64,000 nucleotides of DNA, taken from NCBI GenBank assembly GCA_030431255.1, contig JAUIJL010000003.1, positions 62,001 to 126,000 on the forward strand. The letters are read 5' to 3'. The translations under genes were made by a program, and so were the position numbers. A model generated the notes under the pieces. The model saw nothing but the letters and a program-made list of their open reading frames with translations. It was not told where the DNA came from and ran no database searches. Of the stretch, positions 48,201 to 55,995 are shown piece after piece. This DNA is from Thermoanaerobaculia bacterium. GTDB lineage: Bacteria; Acidobacteriota; Thermoanaerobaculia; Multivoradales; J023. The stretch's first letter is position 1. Each line of letters starts with the position of its first letter.

Positions 48201-51200
48201 CCGACAGGGCGGTGAGGCGCGCGTCCAAGGGATCGGTGCCCGGCAGGGCCGCCGGATCGGCCTCGATCGCCGCGGGCGCCGCCGCCGTTCCGGCCAAGCG
48301 ACCCCCGGCGACGGGGTCGAGGCTGCCGAGGGGCTCGGAAAGCGGGGTCAGACGGGCGTCGAAAGGCACCGCACCCGTGGACGGCTCGAGAGCCAAGCGA
48401 CGCACCACGCGGCTATAGCCTCCTTTTTCCAGCAACACGGCGTAGCGGGCCGCCGGCACGCTGCCGGCCATGGTGTAGCGGCCACGGCCTTCAGTGGTGA
48501 CGTCCACCAGGGCCGTGGGACCGCCGGCGACGGCACCGGGAAGACCGGCTCCCGCGTCGAAGAGGCGCGCCCGAGCGCTGCCCAGGGGGCGTCCGCTGTG
48601 GTCGTCGTAGACCTCGCCGAAGAGGAAGCCGCCGGAAAGATCGTCACCGCCGGGGAAGAAGACGGTTTCGAAAACCTGGGCCATGGCGTTGCCTTCGCCG
48701 TCGGCCACCGGCGGGCCGACTTGCAGGCGCACGGGACGATCCCGCCAGAAGGCGGTGGGGGAGGCGTCCAATTGCAGCGTGAGCACATCGGCCGAGGTGA
48801 ACGACAGACCGGCGCTTTGCAGCGGTGAGTCCGGATCCTCGGCGTCGCGCAGACGCAGACCGTCCGAGTCTTGGCCCACGGCCACGGTCGCCGGATCCAC
48901 GTCTTCAGTGAAGCGCACGGTGATCACGGCGGTGGTCCGATCGAAGACCGCGTCACGCACCCGGGGGGCGCTGCAATCCACCTGCACCACCAGGGTGGCT
49001 TCGGGGCTCACGGCGGCGCCGTTGGGGTCGGAAGCGGTCACCCGCAAGACGTGGTAGCCGTTGGCGGAGACCGGCACGCTGACGGTGAAGGCGCCGGTGT
49101 CGTCGGCAAAACCACGGAATTCTAGGGAGCCGTCACGCACCACGAGCTGGGCGAACGGGGCGGCCGTGCCGGTGACCACGATCTCCGGCGCGCACACCAC
49201 CGAGGGCAAGGCATCGAGCACCGGTGCTTGGGCCGTCGCCTCCTCTGTGACCGTGAAGGTGGCGTCGACGGGAGCCACTAGGGCGTTGCCGGCGGCGTCG
49301 TGGATGCCCGTGCCGACGCGCAGGGTGTAGGCCTCGCCGGCGGCGAGGGTCGCGCCCGGGGCCAAACCCACGGCGGCGCCGGCTTGGGTGACGGTCGCCA
49401 CCACCGGCTGGCCGGTGGATTGGCGGATCAGGCTCAGGCCGCCGGGTCCTTGCAGGCTGGTGGGGGCTACCGGCTCGCTGAAGAGCACCAGCAACAGGGC
49501 GTTCGGATCGACCCCGGACTCGCCGTCGGAGGGGATGGTCTCCACCACCTCGGGGGCGCGGGAATCTTTGAACAGCAGGCGTCGGGCTTCGGCGAAGCGA
49601 TCGTCCGGCTGGTTGATCTGGGCGATCAAGCCGAAGGCGCCCTCGGCCTCGGAAATGGGCAAGACGCTTTCGAAGGACACGTGACGTCGACCGTCCGCCC
49701 CGGGCTCGCTCCAGGTCAAGGTGGCGGGATCGAGGGTGGCGCCGTTCAAGCGAATCTGGGAGCCGTCACTGCCCCACGCTTGGCCGCGCACGGGCACCTC
49801 GGTGGGGGAGCCTTCACCGAAGCGGGTGAGGTCGTCCGGGGTTTCGAGCACGATCGCCGGCCCGCCCACGTCGAGGAAGACCTCCGCCGTGGCCGTGCCT
49901 TGATGGCCGAGGGTGTCGAAGGCGGTGGCGGTCACGGTCTGGCCGGTGGCGGCGTCCAGGGTGTCGTCCATGGGCACTGCCAGGGCGACGAAGAGGCCGG
50001 TGGCGGGATCGACGCTCGCCAGCACGGAGCCGGCGGAAGTGAAGACCTCCACCCGGTCGAGGTTCGGCTCCTTGGAGACGTCCACCAGGCCGGTGACGTC
50101 GAGGGTTGCCGGGGCGTCGCCCGCGACACCCACCCGCGCCTGATTGTCGGGGGAGGTGATGCTGACGATCGGCGCCGCGGTGTCGAGGCGCACCACTACC
50201 CGGTCAGTGCCCACCCGTCCGCCGGAATCCACGGCGCGGGCGCTCAGGATGTTCGGACCTTCGGAGAGCGGCATGTCGGCAAAGCCGAAATTGCCTTGGA
50301 AGAAGTTGGCGCCGAGACCGTTGACGGTCACCGCCGGGGCGGTGCTGGTGCCTTCCACGTTGGTGGCGTCGTCGCCGAGCAAGGCGCCGTCCGTGGGAAT
50401 TTGAATCTCCACTACCGGGCCGCCGTCGGACGCCAGGCGCTCGATCTCCAGGTTCACGGAGCCGCCACCGCCGGCGGCGTCGGTGCAGGTCACGGTGAGG
50501 GTGTTGGGGCCGACGGCGAGGGGCACGTCGGCGGCCAAGAAGGTGCCGTCCGCCAGCTGGGCGGGGAAGCCTTGACCGGCCGCGGAGACCGACACCGCGG
50601 TGGCTTGACCGCTCTTGCCGGTGATCGTGACCGACGCCTCGGTGACCGCCACGCCGTCTTTGGGCTGGAGGTCCGACAGGCCGCAGCCGCCACGGTCGAG
50701 CACGAAGCTGCGCTCCAGGCGCGCCTCGTTGCCGGCCAGGTCCACGGCCACCACGCCGAGCAAATACCCGCCGTCGTCGCTGACCGTGAGCTGGGTGTCT
50801 CCCTGGCCCGACGCCACCTCGCCGCCGTTCAGGCGCACCACCGTGCTGTCGGTGGAGCCGCTGTCGTCGGTGACGGTGATCGCTAGGTCCACGGGTTGAC
50901 CGAAAATCGCGCCGTCCTCGAGCACTTGGCCGTTGGCAGACACGGAGATCCTGGGCGGCGCGCCGTCCGAGAACACCGTGACGGAGGCTTGACCTGTCCG
51001 TCCGTGGATGTCGGTGACCGACGCCACCAAGGTGTTCTCACCCACTTGCAGGGGCACGTCCACGGCCCGGAACGAGCCGTCGGCAAAGGCGCCTTCCGTG
51101 GGGATGGTGATTTGTGCTTGCCCGGCCGGACCGCTGACGGTGACCACGCCGTCTTGCAAATTCTGCGGGCTGATCACCACCGAGCCGACCACGTCGATGG

Positions 51201-54200
51201 CGTCGCGGTTGGTCACCGCGCCGTCGGCGGGATCGAAGATCAGCAGGGTCGGCGCGCCTTCCAAATGCAAGACGCTGATGGTCGCCACGTCCCGTCGGTC
51301 ACGGCTGTCGGTGGCGACGGCGGTCAGATGCACGAAGTCGCCGGAGCTGATGGGCACGGTGGCCGTCCACGAGCCACCGTTGACCGTGGCCGGCAGGTCG
51401 TTGACGGTGACCGTCACGGGCGCGGAGCCGCCGCTGACGGTGCCGGTGACCGTGATCGGATTGTCGGACACGGTGGAGGTGTCCACCGGCGAGGTGATGA
51501 AGATTTGCGGGCCGTCGGCCAGGTTGATCTCGAAGGTCACCGAAGCCTGGGCCTGGCGACCAGCGCCGTCCGTGGCTTGGGCAGCGAAGGTGTAGGAGCC
51601 CGGCTGGCTGACGGCGGCGCCGTTTACCGCAGGCTGACCATTGAGGGTCACCGTCAGGTTGGCCTCGCCGTCGGTGGCGACGGCCGTTGGGTACACGGTC
51701 CGGCCATAGACCTGGCCAGGGCTGATGGGCAGGCCGCTTTCGAGGATGTCGACGCCCAGCGGGGTGGTGGAGACCGTGAAGGAGCGCTCGAAGGTCGCTC
51801 GATTGCCGGCCCGATCCACGAGCTCGATGGTTTTCGTGTTGGCGCCCTCTTGCCAGGGGAAGGGCGACAGCGTGAAGGTCGAGACGCCGCCCGACACGGA
51901 GATCGTCGCCTCGCGCCCGTCGACTCGAGCGGTCGCCAGATCCGGATCGGAGGTGCCGACGTAGGCTGCGGGATCGGCGGTTAGGCTCGCGCCGTCCACG
52001 GGTTGGGTGGAGAGCAGGCGCGGCGGGTTCAAGTCGACTCTTAAGAAGGCGTGGGTCACGGCCTCGCGGCCGGCACAATCCACCGCCCGGGCGACCACCA
52101 GGTAGTCGCCATCGGCAGTGATCGCCGTACCGGGCACGTAGGGCGCACCGTTCAGGGTCAAGGTGGCGGCCGGCGGGGCGCCGGGACCGTCGATCACGGA
52201 AGCGGTCAAAGACACCCGTCGACCGAGCAGGACCGGCTGAGCGCCGGCTGGAGGCGACGCCCCCGGACCCGCGGCGGCGAAGGGCTCGCCGTCGAGCAGC
52301 AGGCGCACGGTGGGTACCTCGGCGTCGACGGTCCACGAGCGGCCGACCCGGGAGACGTTCTCCGAGCTGTCGGTGCCCGTGGCGAGCACCGTGGCCGTGC
52401 CCGAGCGGCTGCCCAGGCTCAAATTGGGCACGGTGAACGTGCCGTCGACAATCGCCGGTGTGAAGCTTTGGGTGGCGCCGTCGGAGCCCACTACCTCGAT
52501 GACCAAGGGCGGCGCCGTGCCGTCTTCACCGGTGGAGGGATAGGGCTCGGCGTAGAGGCCCGTTAAGGTGTGAGCATCCTCGGCCCGCAAGCACACCCCG
52601 TCCGCCGGGGCGGTGAAGAGAATCGAAGGAGGCACGTCGTCGGGCACCAGGGGCGCGCCGCAGCTGGCCACGCCGTAGAGGGCTTCGACCGCCGCTAGGG
52701 CTTCCGCGGACGAGCCCGCGGACAAGCTGCCGCCGTCGGTTTGCGAGGCCAACAACGTCAGCAGATGGGAGAGCTCGCTCGGAGCCTCCGGGGTCGGCGC
52801 GGTTTGCAGCGCGACGCTGAACACCTGAAGCTCGGGCAGGAGACCGCGCAGGCCGATGGCTTGCAACATGGTTTGGGCCACGGGCTCGCCTTCGAATGCG
52901 CCGAATGCGCCGACGAAATCCCCTTGCCAGGCCACTTGGCCCGGGGCCAGGAAGTTGCCGGTGTCGTCGAGCAGGGTCACGGGCAAGGCTTCACCCTCGG
53001 GCACGTACGGTCCCTGGCCGGCCAAGTCCACGTTGGGCAGGCCGTCGGTGAGCAGCACGATCATCGGGCGATGGCCGGGGGCCAAGCCGTCCGCCAACAG
53101 GTTCACAGCTCCGTGCAAGCCGAGGCCCGTGGGGGTGGCCGCTGAGGCGTCGCCGGCGTCCAGGCCGCCCAAAATCGTTGCCAGGGCGCCGAAATCCGTG
53201 GTCAGACCGGAGAGCACTTGGCTCTCGCTGCCCCGATAGGTGACCAGGGCCGCCCGGGAGCCGTCACCCCGATTGGACAGGATGCCGCCTAAATGCACCA
53301 GGGCGTCGCGGGCCGCTTCGACCCGATCGGCGGCGCCCGCGAACGTGTTGGCCATGGACTCGGAGAGATCCAGGGCAAAGACCATGTCGAGGGGGCGGTC
53401 GCCGTCGCATTCCGGAGCCGGAGGGGGCGGCGGCAGCTGGGCCGACGGCTTGCACACGGCGAAGTCGTCAAAGGCGAGGGTCATGGGCGTGGCCGTGTCG
53501 TACGAAGCTACCGACAGGCCGACGTAGACCTCGTCACCGAGGTCCAAGTTCACCACGCCGTTTTGCCAACCCTGGGTTTGTTGCTCCCAGGTCAGCCCGT
53601 CGTCGCGGCTGAACCACGCGCTGTAGGTGGAGCCCCGGCGCTCGATGGCGACCCGGGTGGGCAAGTCCATGGGCGCTTCCACGAAGCTCAGGCTTTGGCC
53701 GCGCTGGCCGTCGAAGGCGCGGTAGCCGAATTGCAGCATGGTGCCTGCGGGACCCGGCGGATCCGGCAGATTGGGGATGTATTGCACCATGATGCGCGGC
53801 GAGCGCACGTCGAGGCCGCCGCGGATCATCAGGCCGCCTTTGCGGAAGCTGGCGCCGGCGGGACCGGCGATCAAATCCTCGATATCGACCTCCACCCGGA
53901 AGTCACCGGAGGCGGTGCGATAGGCGAAGTGGAAGCGGTCGTCGTCCCACAGGGTGCTGCCGTTGGAGGTCAGGTGCAGGCGGCCGTCCACCAGCTCGGC
54001 ACCCCCTTGATCGGCACCGCCGATGGACGTGATCGTCCAATCGTCGAGGTTTTGGTCGAAGGCATCGACCGCGCAATCCGTGGGCTGGGGCACGTCGGGG
54101 CCGCCGCCGGCGCCGGCGCGGTAGCCGAAGTCCAATCCTCGATCGACGGCAAAGGCTTCGAGGGTGACGGTGGTTTGGTGCAGGGAATCCAGGCCGTCGG

Positions 54201-55995
54201 CGTCGAAGGTGGCGACGTCGATGCCCGTGGGCAAGCTCGCCGGATCCACGGACACGGTGTAGGTGCCCGGGGCCAGGCCGCGGATCAAATAACCACCACC
54301 CAAGTCCGTGCTCGCTGACGCCACCACGTTGTCCGCGTTGTCGCGCACGGTCAGAGCGACGCCGGAAATGCCCGGCTCGGAGGGGTCCTGCTCGCCGTCG
54401 CCATCGAGATCGTTCCACACTGCGTCGCCGATGGTGCCGGTGCCCGGGGCGCCGCAGTCGAGGTCCACGAGCACCGCGTCGGCGGCGTCGAGCACCCCTT
54501 GGCTGCTCGATGCGGAGAAGCTACGACCGCCGGTGACGTGGGCGGCGTATTCCACCAAGTCGTCTTTGTAGGTGCCGAGGTCCACGCCGTTGCCGTGCAC
54601 CGCTACGCCGTAGGCGATCACCGGCGATGCCGCGGCCAGATCCTCGAGGGCGCGCATGGTGTCGGAGAGGGGCTCGCCGTCGAAGGTGTCGGTGGCGCCG
54701 TTGAAATGGCCGGCCCAGGCCACCTCACCCCAGGGCAAGAAGACCTGATTTTCGTCTTTCAGGGAGATGCCGTAGATCTCGGGCAAGGTGTAGGCGTCGG
54801 GCCCACGGCCCTCGTCGTCGATATTGGGCACGCCGTCGGTGACGAAGATGAGCACCGGCTGGCGGGCCGGATCCGCCGCGCCCACCAAGACGTCGAGGGT
54901 CTCGCGCACCGCCAAGGCCGTGGGGGTGCTGGCGAGGGGAGCGACGTCGGCGTCGCCCAGGGCGCGGACGGCATCGCCCACGGCGCCGAGGTCGGGGGTC
55001 AAGGGCGCGCGGACCTGCACGGAATCCGCCAGGTTGGCCGCCGGATTCTCCTCCACGCCGGAGAAGGTGATGAGCGCCGCCCGGGTGCCGTCTTGGCGCA
55101 GCTCGAGCTGACCTTGAATGCGTTCCACCGCCTCCAGGGCGGCGGCGAGCTTGCTGCCGCCGGCGCCGTTCGCTTCGTCGGCGAAGTCGGCGGTCATGGA
55201 CTCGGAAAGATCCAGCAGATAGATCACGTCGAGCCCGGCGTCGGGATCACAAATCGGCGCCTCGCGGCCGGGAGCCGCCGGCCCGTCGTCCGGATGGCAG
55301 ACGCGGAAGTCGTCGAAGTCCACCGCAAGGGTTTGGCTCTGGTCGTAGGAGGCGGCGATCACCCCGGCGTGCACCACGTCACCGAGCTCGATCTCTACCG
55401 TGCCCCCGGCGCCGCCCACGGGCTCCACCCAAGTGAGCCCGCCGTCCGCGGAATAGGACACCGTCACCTCGGATCCACGGCGGGTCAACGCGAAGCGCAC
55501 CGGCTCCGGTAGCTCCGTCACCGTCGACGCCAGCTCCACCGCCGTGCCGCCGTCGGCGAATCGCACGTCGAATTGGAAAGCCGGCACGTCCGGGGTGGGG
55601 AAGTGGGGCACGAGGCAGGCCATCAGCCGTGGATCGAGCATGCCGATCCCAGCGTCCACGCCGTTGGTGCCACGGACCATCAGGCAGGCCTTGCGATATT
55701 GCCCGCCCACGTCCTGGGGCAGGGAATCCACCGTCACCTCGACCCGGAAATCTCCCTGGGCTTGACGGTAGACGAATACACCGTTGTCGTCACCGTGGTA
55801 AAGCTCGCTGCCCGTGGACGACACCCGCAAACGCCCATCGACGATCGAAGCGTCCCCGGTCGCGTCCCCGAGAAGCGCCGTCTGCCAGCCGGCATCCAGC
55901 GCCGCATCCGAAAACCCGTCCAACGCGCAGGTCGAGCTGGGCTCCTGAGCGGCAGTCGGCAGCGCCGTGAGCAGCATGAGGCCGGCGAGAAGCAT
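35356..55995 (-). CDS. Giant RHS/YD-repeat polymorphic toxin with VWA and Ig-like domains and deaminase tip
   Basis: About 6,879 aa, intact over 20.6 kb. Order by residue from ATG 55995: signal peptide (1-17); DUF1349-like beta domain (about 23-232); VWA domain with DLSES (about 260-500); SdrD-B-like domain (515-620); a second DUF1349-like domain (642-848); a second VWA with DLSES (about 875-1115); many Ig/Big-like and SbsA-like domains (1130-2250 and again near 3100); a carboxypeptidase-regulatory-like domain (about 2450); a beta-propeller-like region (about 3830-4480); an RHS shell with YD repeats (about 4780-6515); an RHS core end (DPVTGLNYARARWYDA ... SEDPLGD); DPEG near 6566; then a variable tip with a deaminase signature HSE (6796-6798) and PCx6C (Cys6825, Cys6832). 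The start at 55995 has GAGGG upstream; an upstream ATG at 56286 is also open in frame. Expected role: secreted or surface-exposed toxin against competitors, with immunity encoded next door. Confidence 0.88.
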   Translation of the reverse strand: MLLAGLMLLTALPTAAQEPSSTCALDGFSDAALDAGWQTALLGDATGDASIVDGRLRVSSTGSELYHGDDNGVFVYRQAQGDFRVEVTVDSLPQDVGGQYRKACLMVRGTNGVDAGIGMLDPRLMACLVPHFPTPDVPAFQFDVRFADGGTAVELASTVTELPEPVRFALTRRGSEVTVSYSADGGLTWVEPVGGAGGTVEIELGDVVHAGVIAASYDQSQTLAVDFDDFRVCHPDDGPAAPGREAPICDPDAGLDVIYLLDLSESMTADFADEANGAGGSKLAAALEAVERIQGQLELRQDGTRAALITFSGVEENPAANLADSVQVRAPLTPDLGAVGDAVRALGDADVAPLASTPTALAVRETLDVLVGAADPARQPVLIFVTDGVPNIDDEGRGPDAYTLPEIYGISLKDENQVFLPWGEVAWAGHFNGATDTFDGEPLSDTMRALEDLAAASPVIAYGVAVHGNGVDLGTYKDDLVEYAAHVTGGRSFSASSSQGVLDAADAVLVDLDCGAPGTGTIGDAVWNDLDGDGEQDPSEPGISGVALTVRDNADNVVASASTDLGGGYLIRGLAPGTYTVSVDPASLPTGIDVATFDADGLDSLHQTTVTLEAFAVDRGLDFGYRAGAGGGPDVPQPTDCAVDAFDQNLDDWTITSIGGADQGGAELVDGRLHLTSNGSTLWDDDRFHFAYRTASGDFRVEVDIEDLIAGPAGASFRKGGLMIRGGLDVRSPRIMVQYIPNLPDPPGPAGTMLQFGYRAFDGQRGQSLSFVEAPMDLPTRVAIERRGSTYSAWFSRDDGLTWEQQTQGWQNGVVNLDLGDEVYVGLSVASYDTATPMTLAFDDFAVCKPSAQLPPPPPAPECDGDRPLDMVFALDLSESMANTFAGAADRVEAARDALVHLGGILSNRGDGSRAALVTYRGSESQVLSGLTTDFGALATILGGLDAGDASAATPTGLGLHGAVNLLADGLAPGHRPMIVLLTDGLPNVDLAGQGPYVPEGEALPVTLLDDTGNFLAPGQVAWQGDFVGAFGAFEGEPVAQTMLQAIGLRGLLPELQVFSVALQTAPTPEAPSELSHLLTLLASQTDGGSLSAGSSAEALAAVEALYGVASCGAPLVPDDVPPSILFTAPADGVCLRAEDAHTLTGLYAEPYPSTGEDGTAPPLVIEVVGSDGATQSFTPAIVDGTFTVPNLSLGSRSGTATVLATGTDSSENVSRVGRSWTVDAEVPTVRLLLDGEPFAAAGPGASPPAGAQPVLLGRRVSLTASVIDGPGAPPAATLTLNGAPYVPGTAITADGDYLVVARAVDCAGREAVTHAFLRVDLNPPRLLSTQPVDGASLTADPAAYVGTSDPDLATARVDGREATISVSGGVSTFTLSPFPWQEGANTKTIELVDRAGNRATFERSFTVSTTPLGVDILESGLPISPGQVYGRTVYPTAVATDGEANLTVTLNGQPAVNGAAVSQPGSYTFAAQATDGAGRQAQASVTFEINLADGPQIFITSPVDTSTVSDNPITVTGTVSGGSAPVTVTVNDLPATVNGGSWTATVPISSGDFVHLTAVATDSRDRRDVATISVLHLEGAPTLLIFDPADGAVTNRDAIDVVGSVVISPQNLQDGVVTVSGPAGQAQITIPTEGAFADGSFRAVDVPLQVGENTLVASVTDIHGRTGQASVTVFSDGAPPRISVSANGQVLEDGAIFGQPVDLAITVTDDSGSTDSTVVRLNGGEVASGQGDTQLTVSDDGGYLLGVVAVDLAGNEARLERSFVLDRGGCGLSDLQPKDGVAVTEASVTITGKSGQATAVSVSAAGQGFPAQLADGTFLAADVPLAVGPNTLTVTCTDAAGGGGSVNLEIERLASDGGPVVEIQIPTDGALLGDDATNVEGTSTAPAVTVNGLGANFFQGNFGFADMPLSEGPNILSARAVDSGGRVGTDRVVVRLDTAAPIVSITSPDNQARVGVAGDAPATLDVTGLVDVSKEPNLDRVEVFTSAGSVLASVDPATGLFVALAVPMDDTLDAATGQTVTATAFDTLGHQGTATAEVFLDVGGPAIVLETPDDLTRFGEGSPTEVPVRGQAWGSDGSQIRLNGATLDPATLTWSEPGADGRRHVSFESVLPISEAEGAFGLIAQINQPDDRFAEARRLLFKDSRAPEVVETIPSDGESGVDPNALLLVLFSEPVAPTSLQGPGGLSLIRQSTGQPVVATVTQAGAAVGLAPGATLAAGEAYTLRVGTGIHDAAGNALVAPVDATFTVTEEATAQAPVLDALPSVVCAPEIVVTGTAAPFAQLVVRDGSLEFRGFADDTGAFTVSVPVSANGYHVLRVTASDPNGAAVSPEATLVVQVDCSAPRVRDAVFDRTTAVITVRFTEDVDPATVAVGQDSDGLRLRDAEDPDSPLQSAGLSFTSADVLTLQLDASPTAFWRDRPVRLQVGPPVADGEGNAMAQVFETVFFPGGDDLSGGFLFGEVYDDHSGRPLGSARARLFDAGAGLPGAVAGGPTALVDVTTEGRGRYTMAGSVPAARYAVLLEKGGYSRVVRRLALEPSTGAVPFDARLTPLSEPLGSLDPVAGGRLAGTAAAPAAIEADPAALPGTDPLDARLTALSAQGLPDFLPLGWTPAVAVDLRLEQGGDSLLNGAASGLTAGGVRLDLPLDAWVDGSDTLVAVQYQLGAGIWTVLDDPLVLTGDVIGLPASRRVAQVSPTGPGVVAVVVPDTHPDFAPALPTAAGELLQGAARPADIPAFEADLTLDPPIVTPTGRSRARVVTRSADGATPWPSGLAVQAFLEETLILAAGQGQVLEAPFAADIVLYQPRLSPAEQGANLSGSAGAAEFMVSPSPRAAQVLLDVGYEDVRIYPFPESVERGPVVGPSGGTVGQADGLELIIPEGALSAEIVATAELVPVDEVPAGVAQWTGYTTLAAVRVDFQGRKLGRAATLRLPVPDGAPAEVDGDPRTLLVEIVDAPDDLRAAFPKLTARSRRQGTGSQARIIAGPDSNGGLPLEGLVREGLYLVLHADQPIGYATGTVSEANGLKLDRSRTTVPGLGTADLSREGGRYTMPVPSGDAQTLRATHPETDEIGSAGTTVAAGQSVSVDLVMQATPPTILGLTPANGAVDQPTLVTVAVQWSEPLDPTTISPGSLRVQLADADGNGVGLFANGEAKLSADGSSLFFDLERPLAPGRNWVASFHGGVRDLRGAAYQGAVPITWRFSTSTVVSPGGQVDASKFHVEVPVGGVSRVYAENDALPRAQLGQAPWTVVPYAITRRGLDPVSVNYPASLTGSFEGTLGTPGYEIEISTEVWVKVIDPQGQVAAEFQLGPMASPDGKGFVAPAGEALTFRTADGITVDVPGGAFDEATLVRVEMLSLAEIPFQTPNGLAPGAYINLDFDGEANKTLRLSVPAPAGAELDAQVFVGEGISVSWGRRLQMLTFGAVVDDGGERMMSNAASTQPEPPAGSFLRSEQQGLLKAEPPPGEEDEPTSTCADTEAQGGQCMASQLLAEFTRRSQAVWYYESGADWALIAGQAGGWALGSGAQQEVIANAISDLFVFIPSPRDTKGGFWILPVIGDEPLVIQRRDAATGWVLSEEAYDPVAQSEEPVSIALVDPLQGSKPAPPMLVSAAPFEFLRFSAPPEDTKERLRLEIEAESDTNDRTTLRGVEDFQLPSLTTMQIFDLTPLVPKDEDSEPEGPKEGPKVRLCEDDDSWEIPSFEGTEDMLLVIARGEIDPAEAQAFEFQFDRALKDLSDENVIDVALLEDMGPVAEGCGDSGASGYPRPVPMLLTQEDQGRLLILEPANTLPGGHRFRLRIKPGKLVTTGVDSPRPYWESGPKQFEFSTRKIEGETIGSIGEEGFPFDDVKTARDMLRFGNLLVVGSDTGRMVAINTADVSEEGKFKPYAISGRIAPGIRTFATDGHNRLFYMSLFGGMWAIKTVRVEDIRKGEGTCPDEMPEWAQEAKCFGDQQGAVRVSYMPGIGGLSQSEFLALGGLPAGMPSDLEILSQDEKGKPLGLNAFLEAYKGEELDNLEPDDEGFYTFDLELLSTYRRGNSGQQEPSYKDDPKATPPAVPEFRKETCDAEDQWDRFQRVTVDNLTTGQSWSLDIENVWPKDDEANGDGSGTLEKVRARRGDQLQVRYNLRALGYTAVVGGGISVFDLNRGYKLIHPFTFTQQLHQCGRRLGHYAGTSIEFPDCVDQDVGIQPEGILWTTALVPQSQTGVCEEDEESEEDPPLLPPFLDPGAPADPDAEDEALKCRGKGRLDVYSPLLRVGLVHTLGGGGDEDGAPALPGEEDLSGLTDPGALTLQEMAACITEIDDNFAWLRDVILVNDVEWLDRGIRGQLSGDFQPEKPTEEPKWKRGDLLFASMGMAGIFVFDVSERKLDEAHLVGYLHIDKQSALLLQYDKQRGVVYAGGNDYDDPKRPPIINAWDVRYVNAAPNTEIKPSPSFRVEAPWSTGHLAVDPTGMGLMYTWSTQDGPVAIPVARPKFSFSGLYLPEEEDLPPADERQDDDILPSIQKITSLFVPLGVPRVVKLEEEEQERKKQRDELENEYTAAFKVRLALPGSFGETLTAKVESLRTLPDERYLAKEDLGAALQPPGGPGWPDAYTTVTLRRLGVGEDEEGEPDLVNGEGGQFSDVYNLYESVETVVLIADPRARKDYKLQDLPDQHGEPLTLTADEKAQCRNCDWPQFLPNPKGDTPLSDEQNEGLAELLAGRYVRAVLFVDPDSDDAVQQKTQDALDFFEGQGDNYPAPAGYINVAAAAAPVPSPIQASLAEPPQNSAMWSPGEAGVSVALTGGDMLLSAADHVVGGRGVPFTFDRVYRSHLLGYGPLGSAGWSANLFAHLREITTTGEVEYHDGKGHVWRFYPNADEDAPVPDEDLWDEDQVASYNPPAGVYLRLQKLSDGSGWRLIGRQHDTARFDAQGRLVSISDRHRQGAPAEEQGNTLHLRYDAFGQLIGVTDDLARTYSFEYYDDPKPEDEDGDGDRYGLLKKITDFADRELEYEFDEERRLTKVKYPEVKNPVSEYAQFSYEGEQDRPFLEYTYDPQQGGVVTSDDDTTAILHGEYAELRLSEVFLPDFLESGLRVPRVRFEYKRETGRIDKIGFPTPQNANTSADSVEWLLEITGQEAGNAAPLERVTVRAPWDHQVDYTLEDGRTTEVHQLLEVAQPDGQLIPDVPVRTTFHYEDDGRLTKIEYPDGGERVNCYQDSNSVESQGCPFEGGSEDQEIDHLAKANVVKALMRATDDDSKGTADYELIETAAEYQQDNLVSRVTDGLSRGIQLAVPAVDEQEEMKFETENVVSTFDFDSFGRVKEFQGGTIEPIQVQKTFHGDFQENKDAGLLKRLSRGAEEIWTELDYDDQFNVDEVETSQGIRSETTYDTWDRPVRVVAGLSDGRYKPVGTTECSLEDGARREMAFDAVGHLIRQRSLQDHIDSTGAVQCRWIETRYRYNAREQIVDIERTHLSDPGQPGQVIASATKVSEAEYDEHGRIFKQRVLNQLDPALEMVYRYDEAGRGVGVKIGDAGEQVRGYDVKNRVAYQGDGDQGLWLGRYDAWDRLYHQAQPTGAFELAYFDESSRLTKQESYDADPLADSGDPKLLALQRSHFNSFGAVERAATTLIDEDDQKQVLVTEQEFDDAGRLKAIWSGPPKSNDAECQDVSVSCLETSLARREKELLYETGTGRLLEERFGGDYQADHLHATKYEYHPDNASTLPDTKRYFESVPDGEQGLIETKSSRYERDAFGRVIVERRSDGSVTYTTYDRASNQPIRVRTGADAESRISYDGVGKQIQVFRPSGRGNTLYAYDFDGRLLRQKTTTAEPGDPWVTTFTYDRTGRTERVDYHDGTSESSTYNPDSTVDTFTTRDGILITHTYDEGNRKLSSVPSLEGAELPAGLVDLDAGDFADWDVLSRPTSIRRGADGRADEDPSLTVAYPTYDLASRPDEELVGAREAMGWTYDLYSRPTELTLPSGLSRDPNGSFQGFTRQFDTLDRLYDISGVGALTQATVGVTWHWGGAGRLYGLDTKAALGTAARWGYIEGAGPQGQGDQPPSSKWKLGTLTWGAGAENGMPTDVPENVWGQFAFGWRGVDGDPRDGAKVGRQVKTGEDAGGIDLFAGMGWAWQYDAGVRLTEAYPGRGNLTGDRPHNVDGFTYGYGEGDELDRLVNQAAGTLGNVETGAYGRILSRDGVSFDYDAVGRRTEDDRHVYVWNWRSELIEVTVKDTWPDDQVSPYAGHQVRYAYDAKGRLTHRIHWGPIPEGGGERPFIERRDYVWEHQGLVSEVGFGDPDGTTKRWRKTHVPGLSTLDDAPQVMVENLAFGGEALYTYLRDEMGTVIGIVAEEESSDPASPVIPARYLYTPYGEANVEAGPEVRRSRFDAGVTTVSGVEQATGAEQKDGALRVSFSSALDPASLNGNVIVERLGFGGWQSVPPTEILTGLAGAEPSDLLVMLQSGWEFSTNYRVRLTTDLVDSAGRKLDQARELEWSIPGAFEAGIAYDQRFPAGFDNAIAASNTLGGRFPGGQTSLFHGLWTDPVTGLNYARARWYDARNASWMSEDPLGDVDSPNLYAFVSWMPNMATDPEGDKCLWMGEPGEKCTDMLPEFGNGYWRRRRVDLIKQVHDLSIPYNQRLWASAKVNSQIPLWLLEELGRGIMNVPYNVAWNSESAGEDFANAQFAEGDEKIKLYSQGIGKVCFAFVEGAGAAEGALGLGNAVKHGTKRVLRPRPQQLAKDQVIEMDGVLVRLSDEAVPENEMTRLVGEVEYRSTDLSEFAARIRSEIGADSQSNIAVLEYIDEAGERKLMGAVSSPPPINLHSEQHLIDEAIRQRIGPAHVTRVYTEFEPCQLNFAQCKKLLQEFYPDAKVTYSWEYGDVASRARGRVQKEADIEKNFSPAPEGD

